64,000 nt of DNA from Sphingorhabdus sp. M41 (GTDB taxonomy: Bacteria > Pseudomonadota > Alphaproteobacteria > Sphingomonadales > Sphingomonadaceae), in assembly GCF_001586275.1 (NCBI RefSeq), contig NZ_CP014545.1, forward strand, positions 1,018,501-1,082,500. The letters run 5' to 3'. The position numbers and the translations under genes are program-made. A model generated the notes under the pieces. That model was not told the origin of the DNA and searched no databases. It saw only the letters and a list, made by a program, of their open reading frames with translations. The number at the start of each line of letters is the position of its first letter. Position 1 is the stretch's first letter. Positions 18,397 through 26,900 of the stretch are shown piece after piece.

Positions 18397-19101
18397 CTAA
18401 ACAGCTGCGGCCTGGCCCATGGATCTCATGATGATTTGACGATTCGAGCGGTCGGCCTCGAAGCGGGCTAGCGGCACGTCACCGGCTAATATGGCAGCGA
18501 TGATGCGTTGGCGGCCAGCGCGCCATAGCTCGGGTGAAATGAGGCCTTGAGCAGAGACCTCCGGTGGATTTGATAGTGAAAAGTGCAATGTGACTCGTGT
18601 GAGAAGTTCGAACAGCGGACGATTGACCATCCGAAAGAGCATGTTCTGAAATTTCTCTTCGAATAGGCTCAGTTCGGATTGCGGATCGCAATCATCAATC
18701 TCCCTTCCAAGTGCAAGCATCTCCTCTCGTAGCTCCCCCGGAATATCGACACTGGCGGCGGCGGCGCATAGCTCGTTAAAAAGCAACGAGGTCATATCGA
18801 GGGCCTCTTCCCAGGACGCGGGCTGGCTTCGCATATATGCCGCTAAAATGCTCTCAAGCGTATCGATATCGGGTCGGCGACCGAAATAGCCGCCACCCGG
18901 TCCCCGGCGAACTTCAAGCAAGCCTTCATGCTCCAGAATTCGAGCAACCTGCTGAATCGTGACGATGCCTACATTGAAAACCTCGGCAAGCTCGCGAAGA
19001 GATCCAATCTGCGCGCCTGGCTCGTTGGCGAAGACGCGTTGCCGCAATGTTTCGGCCGTGGCCTGAACCAGCTGCCCGCGCTGTCGTGTCTTTTTAACCA
19101 T
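18397..19101 (-). CDS. GntR-family (FadR-type) transcriptional regulator
   Basis: The 234-residue protein has an N-terminal winged helix-turn-helix (about residues 12-80) with the GntR signature GSLRELAEVFNVGIVTIQQV and RRGPGGGYFG, then an all-helical C-terminal ligand domain of the FCD kind that continues to LARFEADRSNRQIIMRSM. GntR regulators of this type usually repress neighbouring catabolic genes until a ligand binds. It diverges from the dehydrogenase gene at 19237, with back-to-back promoters in between, so it is the likely regulator of the 19.2-23.3 kb cluster. A Shine-Dalgarno-like GGCGCAGGAA precedes the ATG. Confidence 0.88.
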   Translation of the reverse strand: MVKKTRQRGQLVQATAETLRQRVFANEPGAQIGSLRELAEVFNVGIVTIQQVARILEHEGLLEVRRGPGGGYFGRRPDIDTLESILAAYMRSQPASWEEALDMTSLLFNELCAAAASVDIPGELREEMLALGREIDDCDPQSELSLFEEKFQNMLFRMVNRPLFELLTRVTLHFSLSNPPEVSAQGLISPELWRAGRQRIIAAILAGDVPLARFEADRSNRQIIMRSMGQAAAV

Positions 19102-19117
19102 TTCCTGCGCCTCTCAA

Positions 19118-19158
19118 TGACTGACGATAATTAAACCTATATAATTTGCATCAGTCAA
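19118..19158 (-). promoter_or_regulatory. promoter and dyad of the GntR regulator gene
   Basis: On the minus strand TTGACT (19153-19158) and TTTAAT (19130-19135) are separated by 17 bases, a good sigma70-type promoter. Inverted heptamers TGACTGA (19118-19124) and TCAGTCA (19151-19157) bracket it, suggesting an operator for autoregulation. TCAGTC also appears at 22441 near the other divergent pair in the cluster. Confidence 0.45.
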
Positions 19159-19181
19159 CAGATAAGGCCTCGAAAATTGCT

Positions 19182-19208
19182 TTGACTCTCGATATATGTG
19201 CATATTAT
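19182..19208 (+). promoter_or_regulatory. possible promoter of the first dehydrogenase gene
   Basis: TTGACT (19182-19187) and TATTAT (19203-19208) lie 15 bases apart, shorter than ideal. ATATG-TG-CATAT between them (19193-19205) is a perfect short palindrome and could be an operator. Confidence 0.35.
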
Positions 19209-19236
19209 AGCGTGATTCATGGAAATCAGGATCAAC

Positions 19237-19980
19237 ATGGATGGCAAGGTTGCATTGGTGACGGGGGCTGCTTCTGGTCTTGGCCGCGCCACCGCAATCA
19301 AGCTTGCGTCGGCCGGTGCGAAGCTTTGCCTTGTCGATGTTGACGAGACGGGGCTTGCAGAGACTTCCGCTATCATTGGTGACAGTGGCGGGGTCGCGAT
19401 AGTGCAAGTTGCCGACTTGACTGATCCGGTAGCGTGCAGCGCGCCGGTCGATCATGCAGCAGATACATTTGGGCGATTTGATGCGCTGTGTAATGTGGCG
19501 GGGCTCATCTATATGGCCAAAACGCCCGATATGCCGGTCGAACAACTCCAGCGCACCATTGCGGTCAACTTGACCGCGCCGTTTCTGCTTTCCCAATCGG
19601 CAATCCCCCATTTGCTCAAGACAGAGGGAGCCATCGTCAATGTCGCTTCTTCGGCAGCCTTTCTGGGCGAGGCTTATGCAGCGGCTTATTGCGCCAGCAA
19701 GTCCGGGCTGGTGGGCATGACCAAGGCGATGGCGATGGAATATGCCAAGCAGCCGATCCGTATCAACGCCGTCGCGCCTGGTGGCATGATGACCAATATC
19801 GCGACGAACATGAAATTTCCGGATGATGCCGATGTGGAACTGATCCGGCGCTATACAGGATTGCGGGGGCTGGTCGAGGTGGACGATGTTGCCGACATGG
19901 TGTGCCTGCTCGCCAGCGATGCCGGGCGCGGTTACCACGGTGCGTGCATAAATATCGACGCAGGCATCACGGCGGGATGA
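19237..19980 (+). CDS. short-chain dehydrogenase/reductase 1
   Basis: This 247-residue classical SDR starts MDGKVALVTGAASGLGRATA, with the TGxxxGxG nucleotide motif and the Asp of VDVDE, which favours NAD. The catalytic residues follow: Ser in NVASSAAFLG, Tyr and Lys in AAYCASKSG, and the NVAGLIYM segment in place of the usual NNAG. I chose the ATG at 19237 because AGGA sits 8 bases upstream; an in-frame ATG at 19219 lacks an SD. It is the first gene of the cluster and faces the GntR regulator. The substrate is not visible, but by context it oxidises a secondary alcohol to a ketone. Confidence 0.93.
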   Translation: MDGKVALVTGAASGLGRATAIKLASAGAKLCLVDVDETGLAETSAIIGDSGGVAIVQVADLTDPVACSAPVDHAADTFGRFDALCNVAGLIYMAKTPDMPVEQLQRTIAVNLTAPFLLSQSAIPHLLKTEGAIVNVASSAAFLGEAYAAAYCASKSGLVGMTKAMAMEYAKQPIRINAVAPGGMMTNIATNMKFPDDADVELIRRYTGLRGLVEVDDVADMVCLLASDAGRGYHGACINIDAGITAG

Positions 19981-20083
19981 TCGTGGATATTTCAATGCTT
20001 CGCGGCCGCAGGAGCCAGGACTCCAGACATTCCAACTGAGCAAAAATTGTCTGGCGAACCTCGAATAACAGGAGTGCGGGTAA

Positions 20084-20869
20084 ATGGCATTTGAACTTGA
20101 TCAATTTCGGCTCGACAACAAGGTGGCAATTGTCACCGGCGCTGGTGGCCGTGGCAATTCTATCGGCCGGGCATATGCCCTGGGCCTGGCCAATGCCGGG
20201 GCTTCCGTTGTGGTGGCCGATCTCAATGAAGATGGGGCACTGGCGGTCGCGGAGGAAGTTATTGCGGCTGGGGGCAAGGCACTGGGCGTCAAAGTCGATG
20301 TTGCAGACGAGGCGTCAACTCTGGCGATGGGGGCAGCGGCGATCGAGAAATTCGGCGGCGTCGATATATTGGTGAATAATGCCGCGCTGATGGTCGATGT
20401 CAGCTATGACAATTGTGAAACCGTCAGCATGGATGCTTGGAACAAGGCCTTTGCAGTCAATCTCAATGGCGCCCTGCTTTGCGCACGCGCTTGCATTCCT
20501 TCGATGCGCGAGCGTGGTGGTGGCCGCATTATCAATCAGACCAGCGGTGGCGCCTTTCCGGCAACCGGTCTTTACGGCATTTCAAAAATCGCTCTGGTGG
20601 GTTTGACGACCACGCTTGCCAAGCAATTTGGCAAAGAGGGTATTACCTGCAATGCGATCGCACCGGGCAATGTGACTTCTGATGCGGGAAAGATGCTGGT
20701 CCCCGATGACTCTCCCTTCATACAGCACCTGCAGGCGACCGTTGCCACCAAGCCCCGCGGCGAACCGGATGAACTTGTCGGCGCACTGATGCTGCTATGC
20801 TCCAAGGCCGGAGAGTGGATCACGGGTCAGACCATTCATGTTGATGGCGGCTGGATCATGCGGCCATAA
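20084..20869 (+). CDS. short-chain dehydrogenase/reductase 2
   Basis: The 261-residue SDR has an extended nucleotide motif, TGAGGRGNSIGRAYA, with Asp in VVADLNED indicating NAD preference, then NILVNNAA-type DILVNNAALM, catalytic Ser in NQTSGGAF, and Tyr-Lys in GLYGISKIAL. The C-terminus ends ITGQTIHVDGGWIMRP, typical of the family. It starts about 100 bp after the first SDR with a good SD (CAGGAGTG), and the beta-diketone hydrolase gene follows 79 bp downstream. Likely one of the steps that makes or removes a carbonyl on the cluster's substrate. Confidence 0.94.
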   Translation: MAFELDQFRLDNKVAIVTGAGGRGNSIGRAYALGLANAGASVVVADLNEDGALAVAEEVIAAGGKALGVKVDVADEASTLAMGAAAIEKFGGVDILVNNAALMVDVSYDNCETVSMDAWNKAFAVNLNGALLCARACIPSMRERGGGRIINQTSGGAFPATGLYGISKIALVGLTTTLAKQFGKEGITCNAIAPGNVTSDAGKMLVPDDSPFIQHLQATVATKPRGEPDELVGALMLLCSKAGEWITGQTIHVDGGWIMRP

Positions 20870-20948
20870 TTGCTGCGCCGCACCGTGAAGCTTTTGCCGA
20901 TGCGTCAGGCATCGACCGTGCCAGATAAATTTCCGGGAGTATGATGAA

Positions 20949-21719
20949 ATGCAACTTAGCGATTACGAAACAAAATATAGCACAATCCGGTTTGAGCGGG
21001 ACAAGGGTGTTCTGATCATGACCATGCACAGTCGTGGTGGGCCGCCGATGTGGGGCATGTCCCTCAACAGCCTGCACGCCGAACTCCCAAATGCCTTTCT
21101 TGACGTGGCGCGCGACACGGAAAACAAGGTCGTGATCCTGACAGGGGAGGGTGACAGTTTTCTGACCAAATTTGATGCGGAGGAAATGTTCCACGAAGGC
21201 AGTCAGGCTGAAATGTGGCCGCGCATTTATGAAGAAGGCGTCGGGCTGCTGAACAACCTGCTGGCGATTCCGGTGCCTGTAATCGGTGCAGTTAACGGGC
21301 CCGCCCATATTCATGCCGAACTGCTGATATTGTCGGATATCGTGCTCGCAGCCGAACATGCCGAATTTGCGGATCTGGCTCACGTCCCGGGTCGAACCGT
21401 GCCGGGCGATGGCGTGCATGTGATCTGGCCGATGTTGCTCGGCCCCAATCGCGGACGCTATTTCCTTTTGACCGGCGAACGCATCGGTGCGGCCGAAGCC
21501 AAGCAACTTGGGGTCGTGGGCGAAGTGCTGCCTGCCGCCGAATTGCTGACCCGCGCCAGGGAGCTCGGATCGCAACTGGCGCAATTGCCGACCCCTGTTC
21601 TGCGTTACACGCGTCAGGTTCTGGTGCACGATCTACGCTGCCGGATGATGAACGGTCTGGCCGGTGGCCTTGCCCATGAAGCACTCGGCTCGCTCACAGC
21701 GGCAGCGGCCAAAGGCTGA
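20949..21719 (+). CDS. crotonase-fold beta-diketone hydrolase, 6-oxocamphor-hydrolase-like
   Basis: The 256-residue crotonase-family protein resembles Rhodococcus 6-oxocamphor hydrolase (OCH) more than enoyl-CoA hydratases. As I recall them, both share ENKVVILTG, LLNNLL, VPGDG-HV-WP and NRGRYFLLTG. OCH cuts a C-C bond of a cyclic beta-diketone by a retro-Claisen reaction. Its catalytic set, His45, His122, His145, Asp154 and Glu244, is matched here by His43 (SLHAEL), His122 (HIHAE), His145 (LAHVPG), Asp154 (PGDGVH) and Glu244 (LAHEAL). CoA-dependent hydratase glutamates are not in the usual places. The actual diketone is unknown; the neighbouring SDRs could produce it. The OCH comparison is from memory. 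Confidence 0.88.
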   Translation: MQLSDYETKYSTIRFERDKGVLIMTMHSRGGPPMWGMSLNSLHAELPNAFLDVARDTENKVVILTGEGDSFLTKFDAEEMFHEGSQAEMWPRIYEEGVGLLNNLLAIPVPVIGAVNGPAHIHAELLILSDIVLAAEHAEFADLAHVPGRTVPGDGVHVIWPMLLGPNRGRYFLLTGERIGAAEAKQLGVVGEVLPAAELLTRARELGSQLAQLPTPVLRYTRQVLVHDLRCRMMNGLAGGLAHEALGSLTAAAAKG

Positions 21720-21912
21720 CGGCAGTATAAGCTTGGCAGCCCTCGACGACCTTCCCAAATTTGCTCGTCACAGAATGGAGTCAGTCCCTATTGGCGTACC
21801 GCTATGACCATTGGAGGAGATTGGCACTTCCCGACGGGCGGCATAGGTCAGGGCACGGCCGCATGCCCCCTCCGCCAGGGCTAGCTGCTGCCCTTCGCGC
21901 ACCCAAATCTCT

Positions 21913-22419
21913 TTACCCTAGCGAATTACCACCAACATGATGCCCCACCGTCACTGCTGAACTACTCGCCTCCGCTGATCGTTCCCAGTCGTGGAAGGCT
22001 TCCCGCTTGACGATGATCCAGCTGCCATTGCGCCGTTCAAGTCTGTCACAATAGCGACCGGCAACGATCCAGTCCGTTGCCTTGCCACGGGTTTCGCACG
22101 GAGCGAAGTCGGGATTGCCCGCTTCAATATAATGATAGGCGACAAAATTGGCCTCGGTGGTGGCGCTGTTGCCGTCGTCCGACAGGTCGATGTGTACATT
22201 GGAGATGGAGTGGTGGGTGCCAGGGATATTTTCCAGCGTCTGGCTGGCAAAGCCGATGAACTCGTCCGGCGGTCCCTCATATTCGGCATGCTTGTGGACA
22301 TGATCATCGGCAAAACAGGAGCGGACCAGCGGCCAGTCGCGGCGATCAATCCCCTTGCAATAACGATGCAGGATATCGCGAATCTCTTCGCGTGCCGACA
22401 GCTGCTCCAATGTGTACAT
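21913..22419 (-). CDS. SnoaL-like (NTF2-fold) protein
   Basis: The 168-residue protein has the start typical of SnoaL-like domains, ARAEIRDIL-type SAREEIRDILHRYCKGIDRR, then DWPLVRSCFADD, TTEANFVAYHYIEA, and a C-terminal sheet ending RRNGSWIIVKREAFHDW. The fold is a cone-shaped pocket shared by ketosteroid isomerases, limonene epoxide hydrolases and dioxygenase small subunits; the catalytic chemistry varies and cannot be fixed from sequence. An AGGAGA lies just before the ATG. It faces the third SDR and its promoter region shares TCAGTC with the regulator's promoter, so it probably belongs to the cluster. Confidence 0.83.
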   Translation of the reverse strand: MYTLEQLSAREEIRDILHRYCKGIDRRDWPLVRSCFADDHVHKHAEYEGPPDEFIGFASQTLENIPGTHHSISNVHIDLSDDGNSATTEANFVAYHYIEAGNPDFAPCETRGKATDWIVAGRYCDRLERRNGSWIIVKREAFHDWERSAEASSSAVTVGHHVGGNSLG

Positions 22420-22503
22420 CCCTGATATCTCCTAATTTTGTCAGTCGTTATAATTTGACTCTGGCCCTAGCCTTCACCGCAATGACTGTTGAGGAGATAA
22501 AGC

Positions 22504-23277
22504 ATGGGCAGACTGCAAGGCAAAGTGGCAATAATAACAGGCGCGGCCAAGGGACTGGGCGAAGCTGATGCCCGGATGTTTGCGCGCGAGGGCGCGACCG
22601 TCATCCTCACCGACATGGACGAAGAAAATGGTCAGCGGGTTGCCGGAGACATTGGTGATGCGGCTGAATTCCAGATTCAGGATGTCCGCGATGAACAGGG
22701 CTGGGAGGACTTGGTTGCCGATGTCGTTTCTCGCCATGGCAAGCTCGACATATTGGTCAATAATGCCGGTGTGGTCGAACCGGGAACGATCGAGACGCAA
22801 ACGGCCGAGGAATATCGCTTCGTCATGGCGGTGAGTGCCGATGGCGCCTTTTTTGGCTGTAAATATGCGGTGCCCGCGATGAAAGCCTCTGGTGGAGGGA
22901 CGATCATCAACATGTGCTCGATCGCTTCGATCATCGGTGAGCCGATCGTCGTCGCTTATGCGATGGCCAAGGGTGCAATCGAGAGTCTGACCCGCAGTGT
23001 CGCGGTCCATTGCGCGAACAACAAATATAATATTCGCTGCAACAGCGTCCACCCTGCTGGGATATTAACGCCAATGGTCGAGGCCATCGGTCCCAAGGTC
23101 ATGGGCCGCGACGATCTCCGCCCTTCCAGCGAAGGGCCAGCACCAAGCGCGCTGGGCGAACCGGATGATATCGCCAATACCATATTGTTTCTGGCATCGG
23201 ACGAAAGCAAGTTCATCAATGGCGCCGCCATCAGGGTCGATAATGCGAAATCAGTGATGGAGGGTGTGGTGCCCTGA
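22504..23277 (+). CDS. short-chain dehydrogenase/reductase 3
   Basis: The 257-residue SDR begins MGRLQGKVAIITGAAKGLGE, with TGxxxGxG motif and LTDMDEE, favouring NAD. Catalytic residues are Ser in NMCSIASIIG and Tyr-Lys in VAYAMAKGA; DILVNNAGVV is present. Its sequence resembles hydroxysteroid or cyclohexanol-type dehydrogenases (the CNSVHPAGILTPM region), so the substrate may be a cyclic secondary alcohol. A strong SD (GAGGAG) is present. It ends the cluster; a hairpin follows at 23338. Confidence 0.93.
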   Translation: MGRLQGKVAIITGAAKGLGEADARMFAREGATVILTDMDEENGQRVAGDIGDAAEFQIQDVRDEQGWEDLVADVVSRHGKLDILVNNAGVVEPGTIETQTAEEYRFVMAVSADGAFFGCKYAVPAMKASGGGTIINMCSIASIIGEPIVVAYAMAKGAIESLTRSVAVHCANNKYNIRCNSVHPAGILTPMVEAIGPKVMGRDDLRPSSEGPAPSALGEPDDIANTILFLASDESKFINGAAIRVDNAKSVMEGVVP

Positions 23278-23337
23278 CCATTTGATGGGGTCGGTCTTCC
23301 CATATTGGAAGAACGATATTATCCAAATCCATGCTGT

Positions 23338-23366
23338 CAGAGACATCACAACGGGCGATGTCTCTG
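23338..23366 (+). terminator. hairpin after the third dehydrogenase
   Basis: CAGAGACATC and GATGTCTCTG form a perfect 10-bp stem with a 9-base loop, 61 bases past the dehydrogenase stop. No T run follows, so it may end or protect the transcript without being a classical terminator. Confidence 0.45.
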
Positions 23367-23821
23367 CTTGGAGATGCACCAATTTGCGCTGGCAAGGCGA
23401 AAAGGAAAATATGGTGATAATCGCAACGGCTACCCAATTCTTGGAAACCGCTTTCCTACACCCGCGCCGAATGTTTATTCTCTCGGTCGGTCCATCGCTG
23501 CGCTCGGGTCAGGCTCTTTGACAATTTGGAGAGAAGAACACCCCTTCCGCACGCCTGCAGAATGGAACCGGAGCGATTGCCGGTGAGAATCGAAAGTTTA
23601 CACTCGCCGCATAGATGCTGTCTCGAAAGTCCAGGATATCTCTGGCTTCGGGGGAAAAGTCACGGAAAATAAAACCAGTCATTTCTGTAAAGTTTGCGGC
23701 GCGGTACGGGATTCGTTGGGCGCGCACGACGTCCGCGCGGCAGCGACCCATATTTCTTTGTCTCTGGATTGCGGTGACCTCCTGATATTGAAATGGAAAA
23801 TCGCGCCGATCAGGCGACAAA

Positions 23822-23837
23822 GGTTGCGTTTGCAACC
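23822..23837 (+). promoter_or_regulatory. palindrome upstream of putA
   Basis: GGTTGC-GTTT-GCAACC is a perfect inverted repeat about 135 bp before putA. Because PutA here lacks a DNA-binding domain, a separate regulator must act, and this is a candidate operator. No regulator gene of putA is adjacent, so this is only suggestive. Confidence 0.3.
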
Positions 23838-23971
23838 GGAAGTGAGATATTCGGTGGTCCTCGGCCAACTGATCAACAGGACAAAGCAACGATCATTGTC
23901 CGGTCTCACAATGACATTTGATCCCCCAAGCGACAAAAATGTCGGCAATTTTGTTAGGAAACCTCTGATCC

Positions 23972-26900
23972 ATGAATACTCTGATGGACTACCGGGAAAA
24001 GATTCGCACGCATCACCGCAGTGATGAAAATGAAATTCTGGAACATCTGATCTCGAATTTCGGCCCGGATGAGCAGACACGCGAGCGGATTCAGGAGCGG
24101 GCGATTCAGGTTGTCCGGGATGTGCGGAGCGCTTCCGGGCCGACATTGACCGAGAGTTTTCTGGGCGAATATGGTCTTTCCACCGACGAAGGGCTGGCGT
24201 TGATGACGCTGGCCGAGGCGCTGTTGCGCGTACCGGACAATCAGACGATTGATGCACTGATCGAGGACAAGATCGGACCGTCCAACTGGCGCGACCATAT
24301 CGGCCAGTCGGAAAGTTCGCTGGTCAATGCATCGACCTATGCGCTGGAGATGACGCGCAGCGTGATCAACAAGCCGGAAAGCCGCGGCCCGCTCGACGCT
24401 TTGCGGGGCGCCATAAAGCGGCTGGGCGAGCCAGTGATCCGGGTGGCGGTGCGTCAGGCGATGAAGGAACTGGGCAATCAATTCGTGCTCGGGGAAGATA
24501 TGAAGCTGGCGCTGAAGCGAGCGGAGAAGTGGAAAGCCAAGGGCGCGACTTACTCCTATGATATGCTGGGAGAGGCCGCGATTACCCAGGAAGGCGCGGA
24601 CGAATATTTCGCCGCTTATGCCGATGCGATCAAGGAAATCGCCAAGGTCGCTATTTCCGATGACTTGCGGGAAAACCCGGGTCTCTCGATCAAATTGTCA
24701 GCGCTCTATCCACGCTACGAGATGAGCCAGCAGGCAAAGGCGGTTCCCGATCTCGCCGAACGCGTCGGCGAACTGGCGCGCGCCGCGCGAGACGCCAATG
24801 TCGGGCTTAATATCGATGCTGAAGAAGCCTACCGCCTGGGCATATCGCTCGACATGATCGAGATGGTGCTCAGCGATCCGCGGCTTGCCGGATGGGATGG
24901 CTTTGGCGTTGTGGTCCAGGCCTTTGGCAAGCGGGCCAGCTTTGTGCTCGACTGGCTTTATTCGCTGGCGACCCAGCTGGACAGAAAGATCATGGTTCGC
25001 CTGGTCAAGGGCGCCTATTGGGACAGCGAGATCAAGCGGGCGCAGATGGACGGTGTCCCCGATTTTCCGGTATTCACAACCAAATCTGCGACCGATATCA
25101 GCTATATCTGCTGCGCGTCCCAGCTGCTGAAAATGACCGATCGCATCTATCCGCAATTCGCGACCCACAATGCCCATAGCGTTGCCGCCATTCTCGAAAT
25201 GGCTGGAAACCAGCAGGATTTCGAGTTCCAGAGGCTGCACGGCATGGGCGAGACATTGCACGATGCCTTGCTCCGCAATGAAAAAGTGCGCTCACGAATC
25301 TATGCTCCCGTCGGAAAACACCGTGAATTGCTCGCCTATCTTGTCCGGCGCCTGCTGGAAAATGGTGCGAACTCGTCCTTTGTGAACCAGTTGGCCAATC
25401 ATACGGTGGCTGCCGAAATGATCGCGACCGATCCATTCGAGACGCTGAAGGCCGATCAGCAATCAAGCCGGTCGAAGATCATCAAGCCTGGCGATCTGTA
25501 CCAGCCGGACCGGGTCAATTCGCGCGGCTGGGATCTGGCCAATCGCACCGACATGAATGAATATGTCGGCGAGCGCGCGCCCTTCGCCGAAAAGCTTTGG
25601 CGTTCGTCAGCTATCACCGTGCGGCCGGTAACCAGTGGAACCACTCACAAGATATTCAATCCGGCACGCGTGGATATTCAGGTCGGAGAAGTGATCGAGG
25701 CTGACGAGAACCAGGCTCTGCAAGCCATAGAAGACGCCCGCGTCTGGGATGCTCCGGTAGCCGAGCGGGCTGCGATCCTGTGCAGAGCCGCCGATCTTTA
25801 CGAGCACCATCATGGCGAAATTTTCGCATTACTGGCGCGCGAAGCGGGCAAAACCCAGTTCGATACGATCGCCGAATTGCGGGAGGCGGTCGACTTCTTG
25901 CGCTATTATGCCAAGGAAGCGGAGAAGCATCCGGAGAGCAAGCCGCGTGGCATAATCAGCTGCATCTCGCCCTGGAATTTCCCGCTGGCGATTTTTACCG
26001 GTCAGGTGGCCGCCGCGCTGGCTGCAGGCAATGCGGTATTGGCGAAACCCGCTGACCAGACGCCGCTTATTGCGGCTCTGGCTACCAATTTGCTGCACGA
26101 AGCCGGCGTTCCCGTTGCTTCTCTGCAGTTGCTGCCGGGCGCTGGTGCGACCGTGGGAGCAACGATCAGCGGCGATGCTCGGATCAATGGTGTCTGTTTT
26201 ACCGGCTCTACCGCGACCGCGCAGACGATAAACCGGAATATCGCCGAAAATGGTCAGGCGGACTCGCTGCTGATCGCCGAGACCGGCGGTCTGAACTGCA
26301 TGATCGTCGATTCGACCGCTTTGCCGGAACAATCGGTTCGCGATATCATCACCTCGGCATTCCAGTCCGCCGGGCAGCGTTGTTCGGCGTTACGGGTCCT
26401 CTATTTGCAGGAAGATGTCGCCGAGCCATTTCTGAACATGCTCTATGGTGCCATGGATGCAACGGAGATGGGCAATCCCTGGTGGCTGTCGACCGACATC
26501 GGCCCCGTTATCGATCAGGATGCGCAAGATAAAATCAGCGCACACATAGCGAGGGCAGAGAAGGACGGCAGATTGCTCAAGCAACTCGACTGTCCGGATG
26601 AGGGCTATTTCGTCGGACCGGCGGTCATCAGGATCGATGGGATCGACGATCTGGCAGAAGAGATATTCGGTCCGGTCCTGCATGTTGCCACGTTCAAGAA
26701 TGACGAGCTCGACAAGATCATCGACGATATCAACAGTCGCGGATACGGACTGACCTTCGGCCTGCAGACCCGGATCGAGCGCCGCATCGACAAGCTGACC
26801 AGTGCCTTGAAGGTCGGAAATATTTACGTCAATCGTAACCAGGTTGGTGCTGTGGTCGGGTCGCAGCCCTTTGGCGGAGAGGGTCTTTCCGGCACCGGCC

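Larger units (their letters stand above)
23278..23971. other. 694-bp gene-free stretch between the dehydrogenase cluster and putA
   Basis: Reading frames here are short and have no recognisable family, so no gene is called. I see a perfect hairpin at 23338-23366, a palindrome GGTTGC-GTTT-GCAACC at 23822-23837 and spaced complements GACATTT/AAATGTC at 23913-23943, the last two upstream of putA. The stretch probably holds transcription end signals for the cluster and the control region of putA. Confidence 0.6.

Noticed and set aside
18229-18471. 80-residue frame after ndk
   Set aside because: No RBS, no recognisable motif, and it overlaps the end of the GntR gene on the other strand.
20949-21719. 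Plain enoyl-CoA hydratase annotation
   Set aside because: The His, Asp and Glu pattern fits the beta-diketone hydrolase subgroup better than CoA-dependent hydratases.
23509-23889. 126-residue minus-strand frame in the gap before putA
   Set aside because: Composition is arginine-rich as in antisense frames, no family pattern is visible and no RBS is present.
23716-24024. 102-residue plus-strand frame overlapping the putA start
   Set aside because: It runs out of frame into putA and has no motif.
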